Below the pieces are notes generated by a model. That model ran no database searches, was not told the origin of the DNA, and saw only the letters and a program-made list of their open reading frames with translations. Below are positions 34,399 to 43,546 of a stretch of DNA of 64,000 bases, piece by piece. The stretch's first letter is position 1. Each line of letters begins with the position of its first letter. The stretch lies in assembly GCF_009668025.1 (NCBI RefSeq), contig NZ_WJXZ01000006.1, positions 434,001 to 498,000 on the forward strand. Direction: 5' to 3'. Position numbers and translations under genes: made by a program. This DNA comes from Larkinella terrae (GTDB lineage: Bacteria > Bacteroidota > Bacteroidia > Cytophagales > Spirosomataceae).

Positions 34399-35663
34399 TC
34401 CAAACTCGCCAGCCGCAGACTGACCGCGTGCTTGTGAGCGGTCAACGATTCAGCTTCGGCCATGGCTTCAATCGTGGGGCCAAGCAGTTGAATACCCTCC
34501 CGGCTGATGTGTTGAACGGTAATTTTTTTAACAAAACTGTCCAGCGAAACACCGCTATAAGCCCGGGCAAAACCGTTGGTTGGCAAGGTGTGGTTCGTAC
34601 CGGACGCGTAATCACCCGCGGACTCCGGGGTGTAATTGCCCAGAAAAATCGACCCGGCGTTGGTGATTCGTTCGGCCACGGTTTCGGCGTTTTCAATGCT
34701 CAGAATCAAGTGCTCGGCCGCGTAATCATTCAATAAGTCGATGGCATCTTCCTCATTATCAACCAGAATGGCTTTGCTGTTTTCGATGGCTTTGGCCGCC
34801 AGATCGCGCCGGGGCAGGCGCTCCAGTTGCGTCGTTAACGCCAGGTTAACGGTAGTCACCACTTTCTTGCTGGTCGATACCAGCAACACCTGGCTGTCGG
34901 CACCGTGCTCGGCCTGCGACAGCAAATCTGCCGCTACAAAAGCCGGTATGGCCGTTTCGTCGGCGTAGATGGCCACTTCCGACGGTCCGGCGGGCATGTC
35001 GATGGCAATTCCTTCTTTCGCCACCAGCATTTTGGCCGCCGTTACGTACTGGTTTCCCGGCCCAAAAATCTTGTAAACTCTGGGAATCGACTTCGTTCCG
35101 TACGCCATGGCCGCAATGGCCTGTGCCCCGCCAACCCGGAACAGTTTGGTAACACCCACGAGTTGGGCTGCGTATAAAATGGCCGGATGATCACTGGGGG
35201 TGCAAAGAATAATTTCCTGACAACCGGCCAGTTGTGCCGGAATACCCAGCATCAAAACCGTGCTGAACAAGGGTGCTGTTCCTCCCGGAATGTATAGCCC
35301 GACCTTTTCGATGCCGACGCTTCGACGCCAGCACACCACGCCCGGCATGGTTTCGATTTTTTCGATCGGCTGCCGCTGCGCTTCGTGAAATTTCCGGATG
35401 TTTTGATACGCCTGCTGAATGGCGGTTTTTAATTCGTTGGAAAGCTGAGCTTCCGCAGCTGTCAGATCGGAATCCGAAACCGGCAAACCCGAATACGGTA
35501 GTTTGTCAAATTTCTCCGATAGCTCCGTCAGCGCCTTATCGCCTTCATTCCGAACATGTTGCAAAATAGGAGCGACGGCTTTTTCAATCGATTCAGTAGA
35601 TTGCACGGGCCGGGCCAGCAACCCAGGCCACTCGCTGCGGGGCGGAAAAGCAAGGATTTTCAT
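34395..35663 (-). CDS. hisD: Histidinol dehydrogenase
   Basis: 422 residues, normal length. The motifs are YIPGGTAPLFSTVLMLGIPA, the KIFGPGNQYVTAAK segment, DMPAGPSEVAIYAD, SQAEHGADSQVLLV with the zinc-binding glutamine and histidine, and GTNHTLPTNGFARAYSG with another ligand histidine. It oxidises histidinol to histidine with NAD. Its stop codon overlaps the start of the antitoxin-like gene. A heptamer-type inverted repeat lies between it and hisG. Confidence 0.96.
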   Translation of the reverse strand: MKILAFPPRSEWPGLLARPVQSTESIEKAVAPILQHVRNEGDKALTELSEKFDKLPYSGLPVSDSDLTAAEAQLSNELKTAIQQAYQNIRKFHEAQRQPIEKIETMPGVVCWRRSVGIEKVGLYIPGGTAPLFSTVLMLGIPAQLAGCQEIILCTPSDHPAILYAAQLVGVTKLFRVGGAQAIAAMAYGTKSIPRVYKIFGPGNQYVTAAKMLVAKEGIAIDMPAGPSEVAIYADETAIPAFVAADLLSQAEHGADSQVLLVSTSKKVVTTVNLALTTQLERLPRRDLAAKAIENSKAILVDNEEDAIDLLNDYAAEHLILSIENAETVAERITNAGSIFLGNYTPESAGDYASGTNHTLPTNGFARAYSGVSLDSFVKKITVQHISREGIQLLGPTIEAMAEAESLTAHKHAVSLRLASLE

Positions 35664-35672
35664 GGGGGAGGA

Positions 35673-35728
35673 TTGACGATTGACCGCTGACGATCGACCA
35701 TGGTCAATGGTCAGCGGTCAATCGTCAA
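35673..35728. repeat. Heptamer-type inverted repeat between hisG and hisD
   Basis: A loopless 56-bp dyad centred on CCATGG at 35698-35703: the 28-base arms match at 26 positions. Each arm is a row of 7-base units such as TGACGAT, TGACCGC and CGACCAT. It fills nearly all the gap between hisG and hisD. It belongs to a family with copies near 43.6 and 49.2 kb. Confidence 0.9.
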
Positions 35729-35734
35729 ATTTCA

Positions 35735-36595
35735 TCAATAAATCATTTTTTCAATCGGAATCACCAGAATGCCTTCTGCTCCGGCGGAACGGATGGCTTC
35801 GATGTTTTCCCAAAAATCGTTTTCGTTGATCACCGAATGAACGGAACTCCAGCCTTCGGTGGCCAGGGGCGTAACGGTGGGGCTTTTCATGCCCGGCAGC
35901 AGCGATGTAATCTGATCCAGCGCGTTGTTCGGTGCGTTCAGAACAATGTATTTATTGTTTTTAGCGGCCTGAACGGCTTTGATCCGGAACAGCAGCTTGT
36001 CGAGCAGGCTCTGTTTTTCGGAGTCCAGCGTTGCGCGGGAAATCAATATGGCTTCAGAGCGGAAAATAACTTCCACTTCTTTTAACCCGTTACTTAACAG
36101 CGTACTTCCGGAGCTCACAATGTCGCAGATGGCTTCGGCCAGTCCGATTCCCGGCGCAATTTCAACGGAACCGCTGATTTCGTGGATTTCAGAGGATACA
36201 TTGTGATATGCGAGGTAGTCGCCCAGAATGCGCGGGTAAGAAGTTGCAATGCTTTTTCCGTCCAGATCCTGAATGCCGTTCCAGTCGGTGCCGCGCGGAA
36301 TAGCCAGCGACAACCGGCATTTTGAAAAACCGAGCCGATGGACGGTTTCAACCTGATGCGTGGATTCAACGGCCACGTTTTCGCCGACAATTCCCAGATC
36401 GGCAACGCCGTCTTCGACGTAGCCCGGAATATCATCGTCGCGCAGGAACAGAAACTCGGCGGGGAAATTCGACGAAACGGATTTTAACTTCCCGGTTCCG
36501 TAATCGAAGCGGATACCGCACTCTTTGAACAACTGGTACGAATCCTCGCTCAGTCGCCCGGATTTTTGCAAAGCAATACGCAGGATAGAAGACAC
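35735..36595 (-). CDS. hisG: ATP phosphoribosyltransferase, long form
   Basis: 286 residues, so the long form with its own C-terminal regulatory domain (residues about 210-286). The start is the GTG at 36593-36595 (MSSILRIALQKSGRLSEDS). Family motifs include DIPGYVEDGVADLGIVGENV, RLSLAIPRGT, and IVSSGSTLLSNGLKEVE. It starts the histidine pathway by joining ATP and PRPP and is normally inhibited by histidine. A TACCTTTG promoter box lies 26 bases upstream, making it the first gene of the his transcript. Confidence 0.96.
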   Translation of the reverse strand: MSSILRIALQKSGRLSEDSYQLFKECGIRFDYGTGKLKSVSSNFPAEFLFLRDDDIPGYVEDGVADLGIVGENVAVESTHQVETVHRLGFSKCRLSLAIPRGTDWNGIQDLDGKSIATSYPRILGDYLAYHNVSSEIHEISGSVEIAPGIGLAEAICDIVSSGSTLLSNGLKEVEVIFRSEAILISRATLDSEKQSLLDKLLFRIKAVQAAKNNKYIVLNAPNNALDQITSLLPGMKSPTVTPLATEGWSSVHSVINENDFWENIEAIRSAGAEGILVIPIEKMIY

Positions 36596-36621
36596 TTTGA
36601 ATCAGGTCTGAATTTGAAGCG

Positions 36622-36629
36622 CAAAGGTA
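36622..36629 (-). promoter_or_regulatory. Promoter -7 box of the his operon
   Basis: TACCTTTG on the minus strand is an exact TAnnTTTG match, 26 bases before the hisG GTG. No -33 box with good spacing was seen. No histidine-rich leader peptide or T-box-like structure was noticed in the short leader. Confidence 0.55.
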
Positions 36630-36684
36630 TGAAAAAAAGTACCCAAGTCGCTGCCGTTGCTCACAGACAAGTGCAGATGCTACC

Positions 36685-36736
36685 AAAAAAACCGCTTCTG
36701 TTCGGGAAACGGTTTTCGGGCCGATAGCGGTTTTTG
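36685..36736 (-). terminator. Terminator of the asparaginase gene
   Basis: AGCGGTTTTT (36726-36735) and AAAAACCGCT (36687-36696) form a 10-bp stem directly after the stop codon. On the minus strand the stem runs into seven Ts. The loop itself contains further CCG/CGG complementarity. Both arms contain the abundant AAAACCG/CGGTTTT word. Confidence 0.7.
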
Positions 36737-37765
36737 TTACAAATAATGGTCAGCGTTGAAGATTTTTTGCTGAATGGTCGCTGATGAGACCGTGTAATTA
36801 AAGCCTTTCTGAACCGAAAAGGCACCGATTTCGCCCTTGCGATTCAGGGCGATAAAACCGACCTGAAAATCTTTGGCCCGCGCCGGATCGCGTTTGACAA
36901 TCCGTTCGATGGCCCGGCGGCAGGCTTCGGTGGGTGACAGGCCCTGCCGCATGAATTCGACAACCAGGTGGGAGCCGCACATCCGAATAACTTCTTCACC
37001 CTGACCCGAGCAGGTGACGGCGCCGACTTCGTTATCGACGTACAAACCCGCGCCAATAATGGGCGAATCGCCGACGCGCCCGCGCATTTTGAAGCCCATT
37101 CCGCTGGTGGTACACATGCCGGAAAGATTCCCGGCCGCGTCGAGGGCAATCGTTCCCATCGTGTCGTGATTCGGCGAGCCATCCTCCAGTTTATTTGGAG
37201 CAAAAGCTCTTTTTTCGCGCGGAGACGACGGTTTTTGATTTTCAATGTTGATGACGGGCTTGTATTCCGCCTTTTCCAGCCATTTCTGGTAGGACTTTTT
37301 CGCGTCGGCGGAAAGCTTTCCCGACTCGAGCGTAAAACCGTTCGCCAGCGCAAACTGCTGCGCTCCTTCGCCGACCAGCATCACGTGGGGTGTTTTTTCC
37401 ATCACTTTCCGGGCGACCGAAACCGGATGCTTGATCCGTTCCAGAAAGGCAACCGAGCCACAGTTAAAATGGTCGTCCATGATACAGGAGTCGAGCGTGA
37501 CCCGCCCATCCCGGTCCGGATTGCCACCCAGGCCTACGCAGCAGTTGATGTCGTTTTCGATGGCGATACCGGCTTTTTCAACCGCATCGATGGCCTTGCC
37601 GCCCCGCTGCAGAACGGGCCAGGCCGCGCCGTTTGCGATTTTTCCGCTATCCCAGGTGGACACAACGATGGGTTTTCCGGCTATCCGGCTCTCAGAAAGA
37701 CCAGCTAAACTAAAAAACGGTAATGAAAATGTACTTAACCGGAGAAACGAACGCCGACTTTTCAT
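36737..37765 (-). CDS. N4-(beta-N-acetylglucosaminyl)-L-asparaginase family Ntn hydrolase
   Basis: 342 residues. The N-terminus has a twin-arginine-like signal (MKSRRSFLRLSTFSLPFFSLAG). The Ntn-hydrolase junction is visible at NHDTMGTIALDAAGNLSG, where the Thr should become the catalytic N-terminal residue after self-cleavage. GMGFKMRGRVGDSPIIGAGLY and the EEVIRMCGSH segment are family features. It removes N-linked glycans from asparagine, or acts on isoaspartyl peptides, in the periplasm. It stands alone, between hisG and a hypothetical gene. Confidence 0.93.
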   Translation of the reverse strand: MKSRRSFLRLSTFSLPFFSLAGLSESRIAGKPIVVSTWDSGKIANGAAWPVLQRGGKAIDAVEKAGIAIENDINCCVGLGGNPDRDGRVTLDSCIMDDHFNCGSVAFLERIKHPVSVARKVMEKTPHVMLVGEGAQQFALANGFTLESGKLSADAKKSYQKWLEKAEYKPVINIENQKPSSPREKRAFAPNKLEDGSPNHDTMGTIALDAAGNLSGMCTTSGMGFKMRGRVGDSPIIGAGLYVDNEVGAVTCSGQGEEVIRMCGSHLVVEFMRQGLSPTEACRRAIERIVKRDPARAKDFQVGFIALNRKGEIGAFSVQKGFNYTVSSATIQQKIFNADHYL

Positions 37766-37847
37766 GCAATAAAATAAGAATCAGTGAAATGGAAGATTGA
37801 AGTGTAATTTACCAGCATTCGTTGAGAAAAAAATATAAAATTCTCCT

Positions 37848-38609
37848 TTACAATGAATTATAATACGTAAAGACATCCGTTAGGGCCGCCCGGTTTTTCA
37901 GATCCGGTTTTTTCTCCTTCAGATAGGCGCTGATTTGGTCTTCTTTGTCCTGCATCACCGCCAGCAAACCTTTCCGGCCGGGCGAAAATTTGACGAGATT
38001 CTTGCCGTCACTGGTGTACCAGATGGCTTCCTTGATCAGCTCCGTGTCCTTCGAGCCAACGCTTAAGGCCGGATTGTAAGTGGGTTTTTTGACGTAAATC
38101 TGGTGCCGGATCAGGAGTTTCAGCTTGCCATCGTTCAACTGTTCAAAGAACCCGCGCACATCCGCCGGAGCCCCCACTTCCGTCGCATTCACAAAGTTAG
38201 TTTTCTGACCGTTGCGTTCCATGCTAAACTGTTTCGCCCGTTCCCCGCTGATGGCTTTCACCGTTTTGGCGTCGACCAGAAATTCGAGATTGTTGGCCGT
38301 GATGTTATACCGAACCGGCGTATCCGGAATTTCCAAAACCGGTTTGTTGCCCGGCTTCGCAATATTCTGGTAAAAAATCACCGTTGTTTTGGCAAAAGCC
38401 GTATCCAGATACGGATAGCCGAGGATGCTTCCTCCGGGGCCCGCCATCGTGTAAATGGGCGTTACGTCGAAATTCGACATCGTAAAATAAAGCCCCTGAC
38501 TGATCAGATCGCGGCTGATATTCGGCATTGTCTGCGCATTAGCAGCCAGGCTTGCTGCCAGAATGGACGCCAGTACGCCGAATTGGGCGGATAGTTTCTT
38601 CATGAACAT
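37848..38609 (-). CDS. Secreted protein of unknown function
   Basis: 253 residues with a signal peptide ending ANAQ (about residue 26); an ATG two codons downstream of the chosen start is equally good. The mature part has several strand-rich segments (GGSILGYPYLDTAFAKTTVI, YNITANNLEFLVDAKTVKAI) and a basic C-terminal helix (DQISAYLKEKKPDLKNRAAL). I recognise no named domain. It lies between the asparaginase gene and an AraC regulator on the same strand. Confidence 0.8.
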   Translation of the reverse strand: MFMKKLSAQFGVLASILAASLAANAQTMPNISRDLISQGLYFTMSNFDVTPIYTMAGPGGSILGYPYLDTAFAKTTVIFYQNIAKPGNKPVLEIPDTPVRYNITANNLEFLVDAKTVKAISGERAKQFSMERNGQKTNFVNATEVGAPADVRGFFEQLNDGKLKLLIRHQIYVKKPTYNPALSVGSKDTELIKEAIWYTSDGKNLVKFSPGRKGLLAVMQDKEDQISAYLKEKKPDLKNRAALTDVFTYYNSL

Positions 38610-38711
38610 TTGCTAACATAGGTTTTCCATGCAATGATAAAGGAATAGCGCAAAACTTGCAATCCGGAGCCCAGGGTAGCATTTGCAAAATCATTTTGGC
38701 AGGAACGCGAT

Positions 38712-39572
38712 TTAAAACCGCTGCCGAAACCGGGCGGGTGTGACGCCTTGCTTTTTTCGAAAAGCCTGAACAAAGTAGGAAACGTTCTCAAAACCAGCCT
38801 GTTCGCTGATGAGCGTGATGCTTCTGTCGGTGCGGGTAAGCAGATCGCAGGCGTAACGGATGCGGAGGTCGGTGACGAACTGCGTCAGCGTCTGGCCCGT
38901 CTGTGATTTGAAATACCGGCAGAATGCCGCCGGATTCATGTTGGCCAGCTCGGCAATTTCGGGCAGCGAAACCGGTGCCTCAACCCGCTGCATCAGGTGA
39001 CCTACCACCCGGCTCAGCCGTTCGCTCTGGCGGGTCAGCTGCGGGTTCGGAACGTAACCGGGCGAAATGGGCGCAACGGCTTCAGAGCGGGCAATCTGGT
39101 CGAGGATGTGCAGAAGCGAGGTTAATTGCACCAGACCGTCTTTTTCTATCAGTGCGTGAAGCTGCCCGGCGATATCGGCCCGGAGCGGATCAAGGAGCTG
39201 CAGACCGACACCGGCACGGTTGAGGAGTCGCTGAATGGGCTTCGTTTCGGGCAATTCCCAGAATGGCTCCCCGGCAAAATTGGGCGTAAACCGGGCCACA
39301 ATGGCCTCGGCCTGACGGCTGTTTTCCGCTTCGGCAAAAACCGCATCGTTCTTCCAGTAATGGGGCAGATTCGATCCCAGCAAAACAATTTCACCGCCCG
39401 AAAACCGCTCGATGCTGTGTCCGATAAACCGCATTCCGGCGCTGGAAACCACGTAATTCAGTTCAATTTCGGGGTGAAAATGCCAGGGATTCGTGAAATA
39501 TGGCAGCCATTCGTGCCGCAGATCGAACGAGCGGTGGGGGAGTTGAGGAACCAGAAGTCGGTCGGGGCGCAT
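38712..39572 (-). CDS. AraC-family regulator facing the DUF1080 operon
   Basis: 286 residues. A cupin sensor is at the N-terminus (FHPEIELNYVVSSAGMRFIG, then VLLGSNLPHYW). The AraC domain has LPEIAELANMNPAAFCRYFKS and ITLISEQAGFENVSYFVQAF, ending GVTPARFRQRF. It is divergent from the five-gene operon at 39688-44488, with a 115-base shared region, so it is the probable activator of that operon. Confidence 0.93.
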   Translation of the reverse strand: MRPDRLLVPQLPHRSFDLRHEWLPYFTNPWHFHPEIELNYVVSSAGMRFIGHSIERFSGGEIVLLGSNLPHYWKNDAVFAEAENSRQAEAIVARFTPNFAGEPFWELPETKPIQRLLNRAGVGLQLLDPLRADIAGQLHALIEKDGLVQLTSLLHILDQIARSEAVAPISPGYVPNPQLTRQSERLSRVVGHLMQRVEAPVSLPEIAELANMNPAAFCRYFKSQTGQTLTQFVTDLRIRYACDLLTRTDRSITLISEQAGFENVSYFVQAFRKKQGVTPARFRQRF

Positions 39573-39687
39573 AGATTATAAATTATTTGCATTATTTTCT
39601 GTAACAAGGTGAAAAGTGCAAATTTTATTATAAAACTGGCAAAAGATTTGTCAGAATAATGAAAGAAAATAGCGGAATATTTGCAGT

Positions 39688-40422
39688 ATGAACAGCGCAT
39701 CTCTTATCGTAACGGTTTGTATGGGGTTAGTTAGCCCGGTTATTTCGGCACAAACGGCCAATGTGCTAAGTCCCGCCGAACGACAGGCAGGCTGGGAATT
39801 GCTTTTCGATGGAAAAACCACCACCGGCTGGCGAGGTGCCTACGCCGACCAATTCCCCACCAAGGGCTGGGTAGTTAAAAACGGTGAACTTCGTGGCGAA
39901 CTCCACGAAGGTGCCGAATCGGGCGACGCCGGGGACATTGTAACCTTAAAAAAATACCGCAACTTCGAGTTTGCGTTCGATTGGAAATTAGGCAAAGGCG
40001 GCAACAGCGGAGTGAAGTATTTCATCGAAGAACGGCAGCCCAAACCCGCCAAAGGCTCGCAGGCGGGGTATGAATACCAGTTGATTGACGATGCCGATTA
40101 TATTTATAACGATAAACACCTCCCAGCCGATCTGAAGACCGCTTCAATCTACGACGTGGTAGCCGCCAACAAACCCGATGTTACATTGGGAAAGTGGCAC
40201 CAATCGCGCATTGTCGTGAACAACAACCGAATCGAACATTGGCTCGACGGCGTAAAAGTTTTGGCCGTTGACCGAACCACACCTGCTTTCAGCCAGGGAG
40301 TGTTAGATAGCAAATTCAAGGATTATCCCGGTTTTGCCCAGATTCCGGAAGGCCATATTCTGCTTCAGGATCATGGCCACAGTGTTGCCTTCCGAAACCT
40401 TAAAATTAAAACTCTCCCATGA
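39688..40422 (+). CDS. Secreted DUF1080 (3-keto-disaccharide hydrolase-like) protein
   Basis: 244 residues with a signal peptide ending ISAQ (about 22). The DUF1080 lectin-like fold reads GWELLFDGKTTTGWRGA, KGWVVKNGELRG, FAFDWKLGKGGNSGVKYF, and GHILLQDHGHSVAFRNLKIK. DUF1080 is now named 3-keto-disaccharide hydrolase; related Bacteroides enzymes cleave glycosides after C3 oxidation. Its start begins the operon and its stop overlaps the Gfo/Idh gene by 4 bases. Location should be periplasmic. Confidence 0.93.
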   Translation: MNSASLIVTVCMGLVSPVISAQTANVLSPAERQAGWELLFDGKTTTGWRGAYADQFPTKGWVVKNGELRGELHEGAESGDAGDIVTLKKYRNFEFAFDWKLGKGGNSGVKYFIEERQPKPAKGSQAGYEYQLIDDADYIYNDKHLPADLKTASIYDVVAANKPDVTLGKWHQSRIVVNNNRIEHWLDGVKVLAVDRTTPAFSQGVLDSKFKDYPGFAQIPEGHILLQDHGHSVAFRNLKIKTLP

Positions 40423-41789
40423 ATCGCCGTCATTTCCTGAAAAACAGCGCCGTAGCGGCCACGGCCTTGCCCGCGATTGGGGTGCCGACCATTGTTCCGG
40501 CTTCGGTATTCGGCAAAAACGCCCCTTCAAACCGCATTACCATCGGCCTGATTGGCACCGGCCGGCAGGGATACGGCCAGAATTTGCAAGGTTCTGATTT
40601 GCAAGGCATTGGTGGTAGAATTCCGGGTTTGCTCGACGTGTCCGATGCCCAGGTTGTTGCGGTTTGTGACGTGGATAGCTGGCGAATGAACAAAGCCAAA
40701 ACGACCGTTGAAAGCCACTACGCCAAAAAGGCAGCAAACGGGGCTTATAAAGGCTGCTCGACGCACCGCGATTTTCGGGAAATCATCGCCCGCAAAGACA
40801 TCGATGCCGTGATGATCTCGACACCCGACTACTGGCATGTTCCGATGGGCATTCTGGCAGCTAAAGCGAATAAACATATCAGTTGCGAAAAACCGCTCAG
40901 CATGAGCGTGCATCAGGGCCGGGCGCTGGTGGATGCACTGAAAAAATACGGCGTAGTAAACCGCACCGACAGCGAGTTTCGTTCCGTACGCCCTCAGAAT
41001 CAGGCGGTTGAATTGGTTCGGAACGGACGAATCGGGAAGTTGCAGAAAATCGAAATCACGTTTCCATCGGACCCAACGCCCGTTCCGCCCCAACCCGACA
41101 TGCTTGTTCCGAAAGAACTCGATTATGATTTGTGGCTGGGTCCGGCGCCGATGGTTCCGTACACCGACATGCGGGTTCATACGCCATTTGATTTGAAGAA
41201 GCGGCCGAACTGGATGCGAATCGACACCTACGCGCAGGGCATGATTGCCAATTGGGGCGCCCATTATTTCGACGTAGCGCAGTGGGCCAACAACAGCGAA
41301 TATTCGGGTCCGGTGGAAGTGGAAGGGAAGGGCGAGTTTCCGAAAAGCCTGTGGAATTCAATGATCAATTTCTCAGTAACTTATCGCTACGCCAACGGCG
41401 TTGAAATCACCTGCCAGCAAACGCCGACCAGCAAACCGGGCATTAAATACACCGGCTCGGAAGGCTGGATTCTGGTCGATAACTACCCCGGCGTGATTAC
41501 CAGCAGCAACCCCGGCATGCTGACCTCAAAACCGTCGGGAAGCGAACTGGATTTGTCGAAAACCCTCTGGGATAAAGTCGATTTTGTGGATGCGATCAAA
41601 ACCGGTCGCAAGACGCTGGAACCCATTGAAGTGGGCCACCGGACAATCTCACTCTCGCAGATTGGACTGATTGCCTGTCAGTTAAGTGAAAAGCTAAACT
41701 GGAATCCGGAAAAGGAATTATTCGTGGGAAACAATGCGGCCAATGCCTTGCTGGCGGCTCCGCTGGCGCGTAAAGAATGGGCGATGTGA
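40419..41789 (+). CDS. Exported Gfo/Idh/MocA oxidoreductase
   Basis: 456 residues. A twin-arginine signal (MNRRHFLKNSAVAATALPAI) precedes the Rossmann motif LIGTGRQGYGQNL. The EKP motif CEKPLSMSVHQ holds the usual lysine, and TIGLIGTG is the NAD site. Periplasmic members of this family carry tightly bound NAD and oxidise or reduce sugars, often at C3. It overlaps the DUF1080 gene, which suggests oxidation and cleavage of the same glycoside. The C-terminal half (RPNWMRIDTYAQGMIANWGAHY) matches the bacteroidal GH109/oxidoreductase group. Confidence 0.94.
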   Translation: MNRRHFLKNSAVAATALPAIGVPTIVPASVFGKNAPSNRITIGLIGTGRQGYGQNLQGSDLQGIGGRIPGLLDVSDAQVVAVCDVDSWRMNKAKTTVESHYAKKAANGAYKGCSTHRDFREIIARKDIDAVMISTPDYWHVPMGILAAKANKHISCEKPLSMSVHQGRALVDALKKYGVVNRTDSEFRSVRPQNQAVELVRNGRIGKLQKIEITFPSDPTPVPPQPDMLVPKELDYDLWLGPAPMVPYTDMRVHTPFDLKKRPNWMRIDTYAQGMIANWGAHYFDVAQWANNSEYSGPVEVEGKGEFPKSLWNSMINFSVTYRYANGVEITCQQTPTSKPGIKYTGSEGWILVDNYPGVITSSNPGMLTSKPSGSELDLSKTLWDKVDFVDAIKTGRKTLEPIEVGHRTISLSQIGLIACQLSEKLNWNPEKELFVGNNAANALLAAPLARKEWAM

Positions 41790-41803
41790 TCAAGGTAACG
41801 ACG

Positions 41804-42709
41804 ATGAAAAAACGGATCTTTTTCCTGTGGGCGGTTTTGTTGACGGGCCAGTTGATGGCGCAAAAACCGGTGAAAGTTCAAAATGATTTTTTCGTGTTGC
41901 ACAACGCCATCCGGGGCGACTCAACCTATAAAACCTTCGATCAGCAGGTGGGTTTTATCAAAAGTCTGGGCTTCGATGGGGTCGAAATCAATCAACTGGA
42001 TTCGTTCGACGGCATGAAGGCTGCACTCGATAAGCACCAGTTTACCGGCTCCTATTTTTACATTAAAATCGACGTCGATTCCCCGACGCTCGACCCGCGC
42101 ATCGAACCCGACATCCGGGCGCTGAAAGGCACCAAAGCTGTGCTGGCACCTTATATTATTAGTGATAAAAAGCGGTTTGCCTCGTCGTCCGGGATGGCCG
42201 ACACCACGGTCGTGCGCCAGATTCGGCAGATGGCCGACTGGGCCAAAGAAGCCGGTTTGCAGGTGGCGTTGTATCCGCACGTGGGTTTTTACGTTGAACG
42301 GGTCGACCACGCGCTTCGGTTGGTGAAGCAAATCGACCAACCGAATGTTGGGCTAACGTTTAATCTCTGCCACTGGCTGGCCACCACGCCGAAAGCGGAT
42401 CGCACGAATTGGAAAGGACTGCTGACGACACTGAAACCGCATCTGAAAATGATCACCATCAGCGGGGCCAACGATGTCGATGCGGCCGGGATGGACAACG
42501 GACCGACTGGCATCTGGAACCAATACATTCTACCCCTCGGAACCGGCAGTTTCGATACCTACGAGCTGGTGCGGTTTGCGGTTCAGGATTTGGGATTCAA
42601 GGGGCCGATTGGCGTTCAGTGCTATGCCATGAAAGGGGATAAACCGACCAATCTTCGCAATACGATGGCCGTCTGGAAGCAATTTAAAACACGTCTGGCG
42701 AAACGCTGA
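41804..42709 (+). CDS. Secreted TIM-barrel sugar isomerase/epimerase-like protein
   Basis: About 301 residues from the ATG at 41804, chosen because it gives a clean signal peptide (MKKRIFFLWAVLLTGQLMAQ). The xylose isomerase-like barrel shows SLGFDGVEINQLD, VALYPHVGFYVERVDHALRL, VGLTFNLCHWLA and MITISGANDVDAAG. The SPI-type barrel uses His/Glu/Asp metal ligands, and H in YPHVGF and CHWLA are visible. In the Bacteroides pathway a related barrel hydrates the 3-keto-glycal product. It is the third gene of the operon. Confidence 0.9.
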   Translation: MKKRIFFLWAVLLTGQLMAQKPVKVQNDFFVLHNAIRGDSTYKTFDQQVGFIKSLGFDGVEINQLDSFDGMKAALDKHQFTGSYFYIKIDVDSPTLDPRIEPDIRALKGTKAVLAPYIISDKKRFASSSGMADTTVVRQIRQMADWAKEAGLQVALYPHVGFYVERVDHALRLVKQIDQPNVGLTFNLCHWLATTPKADRTNWKGLLTTLKPHLKMITISGANDVDAAGMDNGPTGIWNQYILPLGTGSFDTYELVRFAVQDLGFKGPIGVQCYAMKGDKPTNLRNTMAVWKQFKTRLAKR

Positions 42710-42754
42710 AATACTTTTCCGCACTCATTTTTCTTCTCTAGTTAACCTGAAATC

Positions 42755-43546
42755 ATGGCCTTTACTCCCGAACATCTCGAAATTTACCAGCGTGACGGCT
42801 ACGTTGTCGTTCGCAATCTTTTCTCCAAAGCTGAAGTAGAACGGCTCTACGGGCTGGCCGTTGGCGATGCGGTTCTAACCACAAAAACCTACGACCGGGT
42901 CGATGCGTCGGGAATGAAAACCCGGCTGGCGCTCTGGTATGCGCTGGACGACAGCCTGTACAGCAAATTTGCCCGGTCGTCGCGCATTGTGGATGGGGTA
43001 GAGCAGATTCTGGGTAGTCGGGCCGCCCACTACCACTCCAAGCTGATGCAGAAAGAACCGCGAACGGGCGGAGCCTGGGAGTGGCATCAGGATTACGGAT
43101 ACTGGTACAAAAACAACGGTTTTCTGTTTCCCGATATGCTTTCGGTGCTGACGGCGCTGACGCCCGCGACCAAGGAAAACGGCTGCTTGCAGATGATAAA
43201 AGGATCGCACAAGATGGGCCGGGTCGAGCACGGTTTTTCGGGCGAGCAGGTCGGGGCCGATCTGGAAAAGGTAAACGAAGCCCTGAAGATCATGCCACTG
43301 GAGTACCTGGAAATGGAACCCGGCGACACGGCTTTTTTCCACTGCAATACCCTCCACGCTTCAGCCGCCAATTTGTCGGATCAACCCCGCTGGTCGATCA
43401 TTACCGCGTATAATCTGGCCAGCAATAAACCGTACAAGGACATTCACGAAAGCAGTTACACGCCCATCGACTATTACGACGGCGATCTGCTGGCTGAAGA
43501 AGAAGCCGGTATTTCAGAAACCGCAGATTTTTTGGTGAAGAGATGA
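42755..43546 (+). CDS. Phytanoyl-CoA dioxygenase family protein
   Basis: 263 residues. The Fe(II)/2-oxoglutarate facial triad is visible: H and D in WEWHQDYGYWY, a later H in FFHCNTLHASAANLSD, and the arginine for 2-oxoglutarate in QPRWSIITAYN. No signal peptide is present, so it works in the cytoplasm. Such PhyH proteins hydroxylate small substrates. It sits between the two isomerase-like genes, so it probably acts in the same sugar route. Its TGA stop at 43544-43546 starts the heptamer repeat that follows. Confidence 0.9.
   Translation: MAFTPEHLEIYQRDGYVVVRNLFSKAEVERLYGLAVGDAVLTTKTYDRVDASGMKTRLALWYALDDSLYSKFARSSRIVDGVEQILGSRAAHYHSKLMQKEPRTGGAWEWHQDYGYWYKNNGFLFPDMLSVLTALTPATKENGCLQMIKGSHKMGRVEHGFSGEQVGADLEKVNEALKIMPLEYLEMEPGDTAFFHCNTLHASAANLSDQPRWSIITAYNLASNKPYKDIHESSYTPIDYYDGDLLAEEEAGISETADFLVKR

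Noticed and set aside
36968-37708. A 246-codon plus-strand frame opposite the asparaginase
   Set aside because: The Ntn-hydrolase motif and Tat signal are on the minus strand; the plus-strand product has no protein-like pattern.
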